Shown here: piece by piece, positions 20,873 through 32,375 of the stretch
How the letters are laid out: every line of letters starts with the position of its first letter
Position numbering within the stretch: the stretch's first letter is position 1
Origin: Mycoplasma imitans ATCC 51306
GTDB lineage: Bacteria; Bacillota_I; Bacilli_A; Mycoplasmatales; Mycoplasmoidaceae
NCBI RefSeq assembly: GCF_000518305.1
Contig: NZ_KI912417.1
Location: forward strand, 37,986-101,985
Direction of reading: 5' to 3'
DNA: 64,000 nucleotides
Notes under the pieces: generated by a model
Told to the model about the DNA's origin: nothing
The model's input: only the letters and a program-made list of their open reading frames with translations
Database searches by the model: none
Made by a program: the position numbers and the translations under genes

Positions 20873-21514
20873 ATGAGCCGATTATCAAAAAACAAAATTA
20901 TTCGTGAAACCAAAAAGAAGCAAGCTCAATTAAATAAGATCTTTAATAAGGAAGATGAATCAATCACGAAATACAAACAAGAACTAGATAGAATCAGCTC
21001 AAACATTCTTATTGATTACCAAGCCAATAAACCTACTTTATTAGATCTAAAGATTAATTATTCTGATACAAATGCTAAACATATCGATGAATTAAAAGAT
21101 CTTGTTAGTTCTTTTGATTCAAACGATCTAGTGAATATCATCGATCAAGCAAGATTTTTAAACGATTATTCACTAGATCTAACAAATAATAATGAAAAGA
21201 AAAGTTGGATTTTAAACGACCCTGGTTTAAGCGAAATAAATAAGATTGAAGAGAGTTTTGAAAACATCAAAACGATAGCAGCAAACTTCGTAAGTCACTC
21301 GCATAATGATCTGTACAAACTTGAACAGATCATAGCTTTAGCTAAAGAAAAGATTAATGATCCTGATTTTTTTAAACCAGTTGAGAAAATTAAGATTGGC
21401 ACAAACAGGAAAAAAGCTAAACAGTTTAAGGTTTTATTAGGTTTTCTAATTGGTTTGATTAGTATTGGTATTATTTTTTTATTTATCATAATTGGGATAT
21501 TTAAAATTGCGTAA
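20873..21514 (+). CDS. Helical protein with C-terminal membrane anchor
   Basis: A 213-residue protein of unknown function: about 190 charged, mostly helical residues rich in Lys, Asp and Asn, then one hydrophobic segment ([20 protein letters not shown]) near the C-terminus, so it is probably tail-anchored with its bulk in the cytosol. It precedes cmk by 2 bp and should be in the same operon. Confidence 0.7.
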   Translation: MSRLSKNKIIRETKKKQAQLNKIFNKEDESITKYKQELDRISSNILIDYQANKPTLLDLKINYSDTNAKHIDELKDLVSSFDSNDLVNIIDQARFLNDYSLDLTNNNEKKSWILNDPGLSEINKIEESFENIKTIAANFVSHSHNDLYKLEQIIALAKEKINDPDFFKPVEKIKIGTNRKKAKQFKVLLGFLIGLISIGIIFLFIIIGIFKIA

Positions 21515-21516
21515 TC

Positions 21517-22191
21517 ATGAGTAAACAAATTAACAATCAACAGGTAGCAATTGATGGACCAGCAGGTAGTGGTAAATCAACTGTAGCTAAATTAGTTGCT
21601 AAAAATCTTGGCTTTGATTATTTATCAACAGGAAAGATGTTTAGAGCTTTTTATTATTTAATAAATAAGAACAATTGATCAGTTGATCAATTGATAAACA
21701 ACTTGAAAACGTATCATTCAGTTTTTAATGGTGATCAAGTTGAAATTAATGGTCAAAATATCTCAGATCTACTTGATGATCCCGTTATTTCAAAAGGTGC
21801 AAGTGATATAGCTCAAGATAAAAAGATTCGTGCATTAGCACTCAGTTTACAACAAGATTATGCAGCTAAAAAACCAGTAGTAATGGACGGAAGAGATGTT
21901 ACTAGCGTGGTGTTGCCAAACGCGATTTTAAAGATTTTTTTAACCGCTTCTGCTCGTGAACGCGCAATCAGAAGGATTAAACAATTAAATCTTAATTTGA
22001 GTTCAGAAAATATAGAAAAATTTCGGTGCGAAATTCAAAAACGTGATGATAATGATAGCAATCGCGCACTAGCTCCACTAAAGATTGTTGAAGATGCAAT
22101 CGTAATTGATTCTGATTCATTATCAATTCAAGAAGTGGTTAATAAAATCATCAGTTTATACAAAGAAAAACTGGAGGCAAACCATGCTTAA
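21517..22191 (+). CDS. cmk: Cytidylate kinase
   Basis: A 224-residue (d)CMP kinase transferring phosphate from ATP to CMP/dCMP. P-loop [14 protein letters not shown], then [37 protein letters not shown], and RRIKQLN lid region. One Trp is TGA (residue 54). Its last eight bases overlap the start of der. Confidence 0.95.
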
Positions 22192-23554
22192 GGTTGCAAT
22201 TGTTGGCAAACCAAACGTTGGTAAATCTACCCTTTTTAATCGATTGATTAAAAATCGAATTGCCATCGTTGATGACACACCAGGAATCACTAGGGATCGG
22301 ATCTTTGGTGATGTTGAATGATTAACCAAACGTTTTCAAATTATTGATACAGGCGGATTGACAACTGATAGTGATGTATTTCAACGCGCAATTGAACAGC
22401 AAGTTCAATTTGCAATCGATGAAGCTGATATCATCTTATTTGTTTGTTCATACAAAGAAGGTATCAACTCCGACGATCATTATGCAGCTAAACTACTAAA
22501 AAAACATAAGAACAAAAAAATTCTTTTTGTTCTTAATAAGATTGAAAACCAAAATAAAGATCAACTTAACTTAGGTAGTTATTTTAGTTTGGGCTTTGGT
22601 AAACCTATGATTATCTCAGCTGAACACGCAATCGGAATTGGGGATCTTTTGGATGAGATTATCAGACTTAAAGCTCAGTTTGATAATAAAAAAGAACAAG
22701 AGTTGGTAGCAACCTTTTGTATTATTGGCAAACCAAATGTAGGTAAGTCCAGCTTACTTAACCAACTACTAAAAAAAGAGCGGGTATTAGTGTCTGATAT
22801 CCCAGGGACGACCCGCGATGCAATTGATGCAACTTTTAGTTATAACAAAGAATTATACAAAGTAATTGATACTGCAGGAATTAGAAGAAAAGGTAAGATT
22901 GCAACTAGAATTGAAAAGTTTTCGGTTCAAAGAACTCAGCAAGCAATTTCAAGATCGCAGATGATTTTGTTGATGCTTGATGGATCGACTGATCTATCTG
23001 AACAAGATGAGGTGATCGGTGGTTTATGTTATGAAGCTAATTTACCTACAATTATCGTAGTCAACAAATGAGATCTTGTTAAAAAAGATGATAAAACAAT
23101 GGATCTGTTCAAAAAGCAGATTCGCGCTAAATTTAAGTATCTACCATGATCCCCAATCATCTTTATTAGTGCTAAGGCTAATTTAAGAATTGATACAATC
23201 TTCAGTACGATCAAACTAATTCAAGAACAGCTCAAAATTAAGATCTCAACATCCTTATTAAATGATGTTGTTCAAAAAGCCCAGATGATGAACCAACCAC
23301 CAATATTTAATGGTAATCGGTTATCAATAACCTACACAACCCAAGCTCAGGGCCAGATCCCAACCTTTGTACTATTCTGTAACAACCCTGATTATTTACA
23401 TTTCTCTTATGCTAGGTATTTAGAAAATAAAATAAGAGAGGCATTCGGATTAGAATATGTTCCAATCACCTTGTATTTCAAATCAAAAAACGCTCGGAAT
23501 CGCAAGCTTTCCAAAGACGTTAAGTTTAAACAAAGCGGGTATGATCTTGAATAA
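22184..23554 (+). CDS. der: Ribosome-assembly GTPase Der (EngA)
   Basis: A 456-residue protein with two GTPase domains and a C-terminal KH-like domain, needed for 50S maturation. Each domain has GKPNVGKS; switch motifs are DTPGITRD and DIPGTTRD; G4 motifs are LNKIE in domain 1 and VNKWD in domain 2. The start ATGCTTAAG is preceded by a good GGAG site within the cmk end. Trp codons are TGA. Confidence 0.96.
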
Positions 23555-23603
23555 CCTAATAATCTAAATTTTTTTCAATAAAATTATTAAGGAAAATTAA
23601 ACG

Positions 23604-25289
23604 ATGTTAAAAAATAAAAAGTGTTATATTTCAACGCCAATTTATTATGCTTCAGGCAATCCCCACATCGGGCATGCTTATACAACTATTTTAGGAGACT
23701 TCTTAGCTCGCTTTAAAAAACAAAGGGGTTATGATGTATTCTTCTTATCAGGAACTGATGAGTTTGGCAAAAAGATTGAAACTAAAGCTAAATCTTTAAA
23801 TTTAAGTCCTCAAGCTATGGTTGATCGATACTCTAATAAATTTAAGGATTTATTCAACCGTTTAAATATCGAGTTAACTAGATTTGTAAGAACAACTGAA
23901 CCTAATCACCAAGAAGTAGTAAAAAAGATCTTTGGATTGTTTTATCTTAAGAAATATATTTATTTAGATCAATGACAAGGATTATACTGTGTTGATTGTG
24001 AAGAAAACTATACTAGTTCAAGTGTTTTAAAAAAGAACGATATTATTCAAAAGTATAATGTTGATCTATCTAATGATCCTGATGATCAACTATATTGTAA
24101 TGTTGGTCATAAGATAACATCAATTAACGAACCTTCTTATTTTATTAAGTTATCTGAGTTCAATGATTTTATTAAAGAATCATTAACTAATGATGAACCT
24201 AGCGTGTTCCCTGCATCTCGTAATAAAGAGATGCTTAATAATTTTGTTAATGTCGGACTTAAGGATTTATCAATTAGTCGAACGAGTATTAACTGAGGGA
24301 TTCAAACACCACTTAATCCAAGTCATAGGATCTATGTTTGGTTAGATGCGTTATTTTCTTATTTAACATCAATGGGTTTTGGTTCTGATAACGACCAAGT
24401 TTATCAAGAATTTTGAAATGATGATAAAAGTGAAAAAATTCATCTGATTGCTAAAGAAATTACTAGATTCCACAGAATTTATTGGGTGATCTTTTTAAAG
24501 ATGCTTGGAATTAAACAACCTACAAGAATGATTTCTCACGGTTGAATCTTAGATGAAAATGGCAACAAAATGTCTAAATCACTTAACAATGTGATTGATC
24601 CAAATGAATTAGTAGATCTATTTGGTGTGGATCAATTACGTTATTACTTACTTAAAGAATTGAGTTTAAGCGAAGATGGTAAGGTTGGTAAACGTTTAAT
24701 TCAAGAAACAATTAATTCTGATCTGATTAACAACCTAGGTAACTTAGTTCACAGACTGATTCCCATGCTAGAGTCAAGACAAGAATCAATTATCTTACCT
24801 TATGTAGCTGGTAACAATGTTGAAGATAAATATTTAGAAGATCTAAAACAATTACCTAGTGAGTTTGAGAAACTAGTTGAACAAAATGATATTCGTGCAG
24901 CAATTAAATTAGTGCTTAATATCTCAAAAGAATATTCAAGCGTGATCGAAATTCGCAAACCTTGAGAGCTTTATAAAAACAACAAAACCCAAGAATTAGC
25001 AAACGTTTTATTTGCTGGAGCTTGTGCTATTAGAACTGTTTTTGTTTTATTAGAACCAATTCTTACAACAAAATCTAAAGAAGTTTATGAACAGATGAAC
25101 TTCAACTCTGAACAAACTAAGCTAGAAAACATTAATAAATTTGAACAACTATATAACCATAAGATCAACAAGTCTAAAAAGCTGTTTCAAAAAATTAATA
25201 TAACTACTGACCCCGATTTGAATGTAAAACCAACTGAGGATGCCGATCCTAAAACAAATGATGAAAAAACTAAGAAAGAAACTAAATAA
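23604..25289 (+). CDS. metG: Methionine-tRNA ligase
   Basis: A 561-residue class I synthetase. The HIGH-type motif is GNPHIGHAYT, KMSKS is intact at GNKMSKSLNN, and RISHGW precedes it. No C-terminal tRNA-binding (Trbp111) domain follows; instead there is a short Lys/Asp-rich tail. Several Trp are TGA. The likely last gene of the run from 20873, followed by a terminator. Confidence 0.96.
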
Positions 25290-25308
25290 GGTCTTTTAGA
25301 GTTGAAAA

Positions 25309-25340
25309 AATGTAGCAGCATTAAGTGCTACATTTTTTTG
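25309..25340 (+). terminator. Terminator after metG
   Basis: TGTAGCA/TGCTACA stem (25311-25332) followed by seven T; an A run on the other side allows bidirectional use. Confidence 0.88.
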
Positions 25341-25423
25341 TACTTTCAATAAATTTATCTTTTGTAAAAAAAACAAAATATTTTTAATATTTACCGTTCA
25401 TTTTTAATCAATTAGTTAAATTA

Positions 25424-27550
25424 TTAATTACGGTTTTCTTCTTGTTTAGCTTTTTCTAATTTAACTAATTCGTGTTGTTGTTGCGGTGTTAGTAAGTTAT
25501 ATTTTTTTGCTTCATTAACAAAGAAGTTGTATTGCATTAAATCAAGCTTGTTCATCTTACGTTCAACAGTTTCGTTTTTAACATTTAGATTTCTTTTTAG
25601 TAATAGAATCGATAAAACAAATACAATAATCGAGGTTATAAACGGTGATATTGCATAACCTGAAACATAAACCCAAATATTTAAGTTACCTGTTTTAGGC
25701 AATATGTAAGATAGACCAAATACCGTGCCAAAAACAATGTATGAAACAAATGTTCCTTCTATAGCTGAAGAGATATATGATCTAATCACATCGTTTGTCC
25801 CTTGGAACAACATCATGCCACAAATTGTAATTGAGAACATGATAATTCTTAACATCGTAATTCTGATATAACTTGTCGCCATATCAGCATTGTCGATTGG
25901 TTGTACCATTGGTGTTGTGCTTGGATCTTTAAAGTTAAATAGATTAACTAAAACGGTTTTAGCAACAAAAAACACGATGATATAAGAAATAATAGCATAG
26001 CTAAACGTTACAAACAACGACCACCAAAACGCCGAATGAACGCGTTTGTAATGTCGATTCGTATAGTTATAACCAATCAACGGCCTGCCGCCATCTGATA
26101 TCCCAAATAGCGCAATAAAGAATAAAATGATTAACGGTACAGACCCCGCATGATAATTTTGGAAATCTTGTCCTGAAACCTTGATTAATAATAAGTTATA
26201 AACCAAGAACATTACGGTTAAACCAACTATTCGAATAAATGACGATAATCCTAAGATCATGATCGGAATGATAATCTTAATATTAAATTTAACCTTAAAT
26301 AGATCAGCAAAACTTAATCAAGTTGATTGTTTCTTATTGAAATACATTACAAAACCAACATATAACAATAAGTTGACAACTCAGCTAATAACTGAAGCTG
26401 CTGCACCACCAATTAAACCAAGACTGAAATATTTAATAAAAATAAAGTCCAATAAAACGTTTGTTAGATTAGCAACGATCGATGCAACTGTTACAAAGAT
26501 GTTTCGTCCTTCAGAACGAATCATAAATGATAACAACGAAAACAAACCAATAATGAAGAAACCGCTTGCATAGATTCAGCTATACTGATCTGCTCAATGC
26601 GCTGAGATATCAGCCATTGCATTATCATAAGCTAAAATCACTTTAGGATAAATCGTGAAATTAACACCATTAAGCGATTGATTATCAACATTGTTGATAT
26701 TGCTAACAATTTGTTGGGTATTATTAGTTTGCATTAAACTAATAATATTAGGACTTAGATTGGTTGTACCAATTAGGTGTCGTTGAAATCCAGCGCCAAC
26801 AATAATAAAGCAAACCAAACTGGCTATTAAACACAAAATTAATGTTGATCAAAACGACATTACTCAGATATCTCGACCAGTTTTTTCGTATTTATAACTA
26901 ATTGCTTTTGTATAATACACACCAGCACCAATTGGTACCAAGTATATAGCAGCATTACCAATTAATAAAACGTTCTGAAAAGAATTAACTGCTTGTCTAG
27001 CAATAATCGACACATTAGATAGCTGTGAGGTGTTGTCGCTTAAACCACTCATCTGAGCGTTATAAACGCTTTTGAATAATAAAACGATATTATCAAGAAT
27101 CTGATAATTATTTATTGATTTAGATAAAGAATTACGATCTAAAGTGATTATTGGTTCAGATCGAATTTGTTCACCAAAAATCTTGATAAAGTCCGGATTA
27201 AAATAATCAATTGGTACAGGCTGAGAAGCAGATGCTTGGTAATAATGGTTATCAAAGAAATAAATATTAGGAATTTTAACAATACTATCATTTATAAAGA
27301 TTTCATTAAAAACCCTTTGATAAACACTTATATTTGAAAAGTGTTGACCATTATAAACATCGTTTAGTTTTCAAACTTCTGGAACTAATTTTTGAATTAA
27401 AATTTGATCAAAAAAACTGTATAAACCCGCAAAAAAAGCGGCCAATAAGCCGGGTAAACAAACAATTCAAATTGCTTTTGCAATTGCTGTTTTACCAAAT
27501 AACTTATTAGCTTTTTCTTGTTTATCAACGTGGCTATAGCCTGTATTCAT
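25424..27550 (-). CDS. MATE-family transporter with large extra loop
   Basis: A 708-residue membrane protein. The C-terminal two thirds has the 12-helix MATE look (IGAAIYLVPIGAGVYYTKAISY, GLIGGAAASVISW, LIGYNYTNRHYKRV, LFQGTNDVIRSY), typical of drug or toxin efflux by cation antiport. Between the first helix (about residues 27-47) and the second, roughly 150 mostly hydrophilic residues are inserted, probably outside the cell; usual MATE proteins have about 450 residues. Many Trp are TGA. It sits 37 bp downstream of a lipoprotein gene in the same direction. Confidence 0.8.
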
Positions 27551-27587
27551 ATTTGTTAGTGATTATTTATTATCGCACTAAAAATTA

Positions 27588-28853
27588 TTATTCATCTGCG
27601 TTTTTAGCTAATGTTACCGTAAATGTCTTTTGTATTGAACGACTATTATGAACATCATAATCATTTAGTGATCTTACTTGAACAGTAAATGATAATTCTC
27701 TTGTATCTACATTGTATGAAGCCGTACTATTAACTAATGATATATAAAATTTAGTTCCATAATCATTAGTAAATTTAATGAATCCGCCTTCTTTAACTGA
27801 TGAATCCAATTTATCAGTTTTAACAGTGTTGTTTTTTGTATCGTAAAAATTATCTATTGGTTCATTAAACAAGTCGCTGCTAGTATTTACAACTAAACTG
27901 TTTGCAGCTCTAGATAAATCAGAAGGATAAACTAAAAATGATGTATTTTTGTTACTAAATCAAAGTTGCGGTGTCGAACTGCCATTTTCTATATTGTAAA
28001 AGTGGGTTTTTTGAGAATTAGATAGTTGATACTGAAAAGTAATTTCATTTTCTTCTAATTTCTTATAGTCCGTTTGATAGGTTAAATTAACACTAAACCA
28101 TTTGCTCAAATAAGAGAAATAGTTTGTGTGATCATTTGAAGAAGTGTATAATGCTGGAGTTGCAAATTTAGATAATTGTTCGCTATTAGTAACTGCTTTA
28201 ATCTGTTCTAACGAAGCATCATTAGTTGTTTGCTTAACATGAGTTCAGTTAAAAATCAAACTTTTTAGATTTTCAAAACTAAAATCTACAGTTTGGTTGA
28301 AACTAAATGTTCTATTGTCGCTTGTTGCTAAATTAAAAGATATCATTCCTGCTCTATCATTAACCTTTAAATTAGATAGTGTTGCGCTTGCTTGTTTTTG
28401 TTCGCTAATATTCGTATTAAACTTTGTTCAATTAAGACTGTAAGTTCCGTTTTGTTGATTAATTAAATCTGAAGCAACAACAGCTCTAGATTTTAAAGTT
28501 AATTCAATAGCTGCATTATCATTAGATTCATCTGTAGCAGGTGGTTTTTGATCTTCATTTAGATTTGAGCCACTTGAACCTGATTTATCACCAGACTCAC
28601 CTGTTTCACCCCCTCCTGAATCTTTCTTATCATCAACTGGTTCTTCTTTCTTTTTATCATCTCCTAAATTAGAACCTGTTTGATTTTTATTATCATCAGA
28701 TGATGAGCCACCTTCTTTATCATCAACATTAGATTCACCTCCATTAAGTTTTGTTCCGCTTTTAGACTCTTTATCCATACAAGAACTCAATGGCACAGCT
28801 AAAACTGAACTTAGTGCAAGCAATTTAAATATCTTTTTTCTCATTTTTCTCAT
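27588..28853 (-). CDS. Lipoprotein with Gly/Ser/Asp-rich linker
   Basis: A 421-residue lipoprotein: signal peptide with lipobox VPLSSC (Cys about residue 25), then about 85 residues of low-complexity Gly/Ser/Asp/Lys spacer (about 26-110), then a folded beta-rich C-terminal domain of unknown family. An ATG three codons later (28844) is an alternative start. In-frame TGA encode Trp. The spacer resembles those that hold a surface domain away from the membrane. Apparently in an operon with the MATE gene. Confidence 0.82.
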
Positions 28854-28930
28854 TCGCTTAAATTAATAAAATAAACTATCAGAATAATCTACTTAAATTC
28901 TCTAATAGTTATTAATTAAATCTTATTTAT

Positions 28931-28970
28931 AATAAATAAGAATATACCTTAATAAATAAGAATATACCTT
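28931..28970. repeat. 20-bp tandem repeat upstream of the lipoprotein gene
   Basis: AATAAATAAGAATATACCTT occurs twice end to end. It lies 78-117 bp before the lipoprotein ATG, where a promoter would be expected. The remaining 28854-29123 is AT-rich with nothing else clear. Confidence 0.85.
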
Positions 28971-29123
28971 AATTATAATAAGTAAATAAAATAACTTTAA
29001 TTATTTTATACATTTAGTAAGCAATATTGATTTTGGACCATTAATTCATTAAGATATGACGGTTCAAATGTTCTTAAAACAATTTAATTCACAACCCAAT
29101 GAATGTAATTTGTTTAACTTTTT

Positions 29124-29150
29124 TTGTCACTTTGACTCTTAGAGTGCTAA
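29124..29150 (+). promoter_or_regulatory. CIRCE-like HrcA operator over the dnaJ promoter
   Basis: TTGTCACTT, nine bases, GAGTGCTAA. The right arm is a perfect CIRCE half-site; the left arm matches TTAGCACTC in six of nine. TTGTCA (29124-29129) can serve as -35 and TAAAAT (29148-29153) as -10, so HrcA binding would block RNA polymerase until heat shock. Confidence 0.78.
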
Positions 29151-29215
29151 AATATTAATATTATTGCTTTAACAAGCCCAAACTAAATTAACAAACACAT
29201 TTACACACAATTAAT

Positions 29216-30391
29216 ATGTCTTCAAAAAGAGATTATTACGAAATATTAGAAGTATCACGATCTGCTAGTCAGCAAGATATTAAGAAAGCTTTTAGAAAGC
29301 TTGCTATGAAATATCACCCAGATCGTAACAAAGACCACAATGCTGAAGAAAAGTTTAAAGAAGTGAACGAAGCATACGAGGTTTTAAGCGACGAAGAGAA
29401 GAGAAAACTTTATGACACTTATGGCCATGAAGGTTTAAACGCGTCTGGGTTCCACCAAGGCGGGTTCAACCCTTATGATGTGTTTAACTCTGTGTTTAGC
29501 GGCTTTGACTTTGATGGTGGGTTTGGTGATGTGTTTTCACAATTCTTTGGTGGTGGAGGCGGTGGCTTTCACAACCAAGAATATGTTGAAGAAGTTGATG
29601 TTAATTTAGTTCATGAAATTAAGATAAATTTCTTAGAAGCTGCTAATGGTTGTATTAAAAATGTTAAGTACACAAAACAAGTAACATGCCCTGATTGTAA
29701 TGGTTCTGGATCAGCTGATGGGGATGTAATTACTTGTGGTGATTGTAACGGTGAAGGTTTTGTAATCGAACAAAGAAGAACATTACTAGGAATGTTCCAA
29801 ACTAAAAAAACCTGCCCTTCATGTAAAGGCGAAGGCCAAACGATCAAGAATAAATGTAAGAAATGTAAATCACGCAGAATGGTCGATGAAGTTGTTGAAA
29901 GAAACGTATCAATTGATTCAACAGTATTCTATCAAGACGTAGTAGTAGTTCGCGGTGAAGGTCATGTTTATAAAAATCTTGTTGGTGATCTATTCTTAAG
30001 AGTTAAGATCGAACCTTCTAGAGTGTTTGAACTACGTGATAATCACGTCGTTGTTAATGTGCTAGTTGATCCATTGCTAGCAATCACTGGCGGAACAATC
30101 TCGATTCCAACATTAAAAGAAATTAAAGAGATTAATTTAAAACCAGGAACCAAGAATGGTGATATCATCACGATTGCTAATGGGGGAATCAACTTAAAAC
30201 TAGATTCAAGAGTATATGGTGCTAATTACAGTGAAAAAGGTGATCTGATTGTTGTAATTAACTACGCAAGACCAAGCGAATATTCTAAGCAAGAAATCGC
30301 TAAATTAAAAGAATTCATTAAACCAAATAAAGAAGTTAACTTATACGAAAATTTAATGAAGAAAGAACTAAATAATAAAGATAGTCATTAG
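29216..30391 (+). CDS. dnaJ: Co-chaperone DnaJ
   Basis: A 391-residue type I J-protein. J domain with [10 protein letters not shown], a Gly/Phe-rich linker (residues 75-120), and a zinc region with [16 protein letters not shown] and CPSCKGEG. The fourth repeat is CKKCKSRR, keeping its Cys pair but not the Gly residues. C-terminal substrate-binding domains follow. It stimulates DnaK and binds unfolded proteins. No in-frame TGA. Monocistronic: its own CIRCE promoter before and a terminator after. Confidence 0.96.
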   Translation: MSSKRDYYEILEVSRSASQQDIKKAFRKLAMKYHPDRNKDHNAEEKFKEVNEAYEVLSDEEKRKLYDTYGHEGLNASGFHQGGFNPYDVFNSVFSGFDFDGGFGDVFSQFFGGGGGGFHNQEYVEEVDVNLVHEIKINFLEAANGCIKNVKYTKQVTCPDCNGSGSADGDVITCGDCNGEGFVIEQRRTLLGMFQTKKTCPSCKGEGQTIKNKCKKCKSRRMVDEVVERNVSIDSTVFYQDVVVVRGEGHVYKNLVGDLFLRVKIEPSRVFELRDNHVVVNVLVDPLLAITGGTISIPTLKEIKEINLKPGTKNGDIITIANGGINLKLDSRVYGANYSEKGDLIVVINYARPSEYSKQEIAKLKEFIKPNKEVNLYENLMKKELNNKDSH

Positions 30392-30420
30392 ACTATTTTT
30401 TTATTGTTAACAAACATTTA

Positions 30421-30460
30421 AAACAAGATCTATTAATAAAAAAATAGATCTTGTTTTTTT
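30421..30460 (+). terminator. Terminator after dnaJ
   Basis: AACAAGATCTATT pairs with AATAGATCTTGTT, followed by a T tract. 30461-30622 holds nothing I can identify. Confidence 0.9.
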
Positions 30461-30622
30461 AATTAAAAATTGATCTACATATATATCATTCAAAAAAACA
30501 ACACTTATATATTACAGATAATTATATTTAGCTTTAAGCACACCTTAAAAAACTCTTACATAACAAATCTTATAAGCAACTAAATGATTGTGCAATCAAA
30601 GCACTAGAGAAATATCTAAATA

Positions 30623-30652
30623 AAAAAGATCTATCCGAGAGGATAGATCTTT
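30623..30652 (-). terminator. Terminator of the rplJ-rplL-rpmF operon
   Basis: AAGATCTATCC/GGATAGATCTT with a GAGA loop; on the minus strand it is followed by six T. Confidence 0.88.
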
Positions 30653-30679
30653 ATTCTTTTTAATAATTGTGTTTATTAA

Positions 30680-30871
30680 TTAAGACGCATGAATAATAAC
30701 TAAACAAGCCATACAAATCCCAAAACAAACACCGATTATTGTTAATAAGATGATTGCTGTCGCACTAAACCAATCCAAACCAGCTTTAACTTTACTGTTT
30801 TGGTATTTCGATACTTCACTTACTGAAGTTAGGTTTAAATCCTTAGATTTGTGTGATAAGTTATCGTTCAT
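30680..30871 (-). CDS. Small single-span membrane protein
   Basis: A 63-residue protein, [20 protein letters not shown]..., with one long hydrophobic C-terminal segment (FSATAIILLTIIGVCFGICM...). The start at 30871 overlaps the rpmF stop as TAATG; a longer reading from 30919 would run through rpmF and is unlikely. SecE was considered because of size and topology, but its conserved central motif is not evident. Function unknown. Confidence 0.6.
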   Translation of the reverse strand: MNDNLSHKSKDLNLTSVSEVSKYQNSKVKAGLDWFSATAIILLTIIGVCFGICMACLVIIHAS

Positions 30872-31044
30872 TATTTTGCTTTGGTAATTCTTAATTCGTT
30901 GTACATTCCACATGAGCAAGCTCTGTGAGCCTTCTTGAATTTCCCACAGTGCTTACATACGTTGATTAAGTTAACTGCTAAAGCATCATGTGAACGTCTT
31001 TTATCTCTTCTATGTTTCGAAGATCTTCTTTGTTGTACTGCCAT
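30871..31044 (-). CDS. rpmF: Ribosomal protein L32
   Basis: A 57-residue protein, [20 protein letters not shown]..., followed by a zinc-binding CKHCG and CSCG pair, the Cys-containing L32 form. It is 46 bp downstream of rplL in the same direction and translationally coupled to the small membrane protein. Confidence 0.93.
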   Translation of the reverse strand: MAVQQRRSSKHRRDKRRSHDALAVNLINVCKHCGKFKKAHRACSCGMYNELRITKAK

Positions 31045-31090
31045 GATGTTTTATTTATTTTAATAAATTTAAATTAGTGGATTAAGATGA

Positions 31091-31453
31091 TTATTTAAGT
31101 TCAACTTTAGCACCAACAGCTTCAAACTTAGCTTTTAATGCGTTAGCTTCTTCAATATTCATGTTTTCTTTAATAGTTGCAGGAGGAGTGTCAACTGCCT
31201 TCTTAGCATCCATTAAACCTAAACCAGTAATTTCTCTCACTAGTTTAATAACTTCAACTTTCTTATCACCAGCTGATACTAAAACAACTGTTGCTTCAGT
31301 TGGAGCAGCAGCAGGAGCAGCTGCAGCAGCAGCTACAGGAGCAGCAGCTGAAACACCGAATGCTTCTTCGATTGCTTTAATTACATCGTTAATTTCAACG
31401 ATAGTCATTTCTTTTAGACTTTCGATAAATTGTTCTTTAGTTAATTTTGCCAT
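31091..31453 (-). CDS. rplL: Ribosomal protein L7/L12
   Basis: A 120-residue stalk protein: N-terminal dimerisation helix, Ala/Pro-rich hinge ([17 protein letters not shown]), and a C-terminal domain with the conserved [18 protein letters not shown] and the [13 protein letters not shown] LMDAKKAVD. Confidence 0.97.
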   Translation of the reverse strand: MAKLTKEQFIESLKEMTIVEINDVIKAIEEAFGVSAAAPVAAAAAAPAAAPTEATVVLVSAGDKKVEVIKLVREITGLGLMDAKKAVDTPPATIKENMNIEEANALKAKFEAVGAKVELK

Positions 31454-31486
31454 TGTAAATATTACCTATGAATTTAATAAATTTAA

Positions 31487-31978
31487 TTATTGTTGTTTTG
31501 TGTCAGCTACAGCTTTAAGTGCATACATAAATTTGCGAACTGGAGCTTGAAGCACTGATAAGAACATGCTGTATAGTTCATCTCTTGATGGAAGTACAGC
31601 AATTTCGCTTAATTCTGCTGCAGATAGTTTTTTGTTTTCTAAATATCCGCAAACAAATTTAACTTTTTCATTAGCTGTAACATATTCATGAACTGCTTTA
31701 ATTGGTAAAAAAGCATCTTCTAAACCAATTACTAATGCGATTTGGTTTTTAATATCTGCGTCAAATCCATCAACGCCAGCTTGTTTAATAGATCTTCTTA
31801 AAATGTTGTTTTTTAAAACAAACATTTCGTTAGCACTTGTTTTAACTTTTCTTCTAAGTGCAGTGATCTCTTTTGCTGTCATTGTTGAATATTCAAATAC
31901 TACAAAAGATTTTGCTTCTTTTAACAATCCAGCAATTTGATTTACATGTTCAATCTTTTTTTGAATAATTGCTTTCAT
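31487..31978 (-). CDS. rplJ: Ribosomal protein L10
   Basis: A 163-residue protein, [20 protein letters not shown]..., with the conserved [20 protein letters not shown] region and C-terminal L12-binding helix. The ATG at 31978 is preferred to one six codons upstream because it matches the family start. L10 usually binds its own leader to limit synthesis of L10 and L12. Confidence 0.95.
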   Translation of the reverse strand: MKAIIQKKIEHVNQIAGLLKEAKSFVVFEYSTMTAKEITALRRKVKTSANEMFVLKNNILRRSIKQAGVDGFDADIKNQIALVIGLEDAFLPIKAVHEYVTANEKVKFVCGYLENKKLSAAELSEIAVLPSRDELYSMFLSVLQAPVRKFMYALKAVADTKQQ

Positions 31979-32105
31979 TGTGTATTTAAAATCCAATATA
32001 AATTGAAAACAATAACAAAGATTGTTATTAGATATAGTTATCTAACCTACATAACGAATTAAGGGAATCTTTTGATTTACCAGTTATGGTCTTTGGTTAT
32101 TGCTT
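31979..32105 (-). promoter_or_regulatory. Structured rplJ leader
   Basis: The leader holds two hairpins: AATAACAA/TTGTTATT (32011-32029) and TAGATA/TATCTA (32029-32044). A TATACT -10 box lies at 32110-32115 on the minus strand. In other bacteria the L10 leader is the autoregulatory target; the same use here is inferred. Confidence 0.5.
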
Positions 32106-32162
32106 TTATAGTATACCACTCTTTACTTTATTTTTAAAGTATAAGTGCAAATAGTTATCTTC

Positions 32163-32372
32163 TTAAGCCTTTTTGAACTGAACCACATCTGAACAAGTCA
32201 GTAAGTAAATGATTGCAGGGAATATGAAGAATAATAGTAATATGATGAATATTACTCAACTAAATGGTGGAACAAAGACCTTGAATAAAGCGTATAGTAC
32301 CCCTGGAATAATCCCTAAGATTAGTAATACGATTAGGATGATTATGTTAACGCCTTTATCTTTTCTAGCCAT
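32163..32372 (-). CDS. Small two-span membrane protein
   Basis: A 69-residue protein, MARKDKGVNIIILIVLLILG..., with two hydrophobic segments (about 9-30 and 39-58) and one TGA-encoded Trp. No family recognised. Three bases separate it from the upstream 149-residue gene. Confidence 0.65.
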
Positions 32373-32375
32373 AAA

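Noticed and set aside
30680..30919. Small membrane protein read from 30919, and as SecE
   Set aside because: The longer start runs through rpmF. The SecE central motif is not visible.
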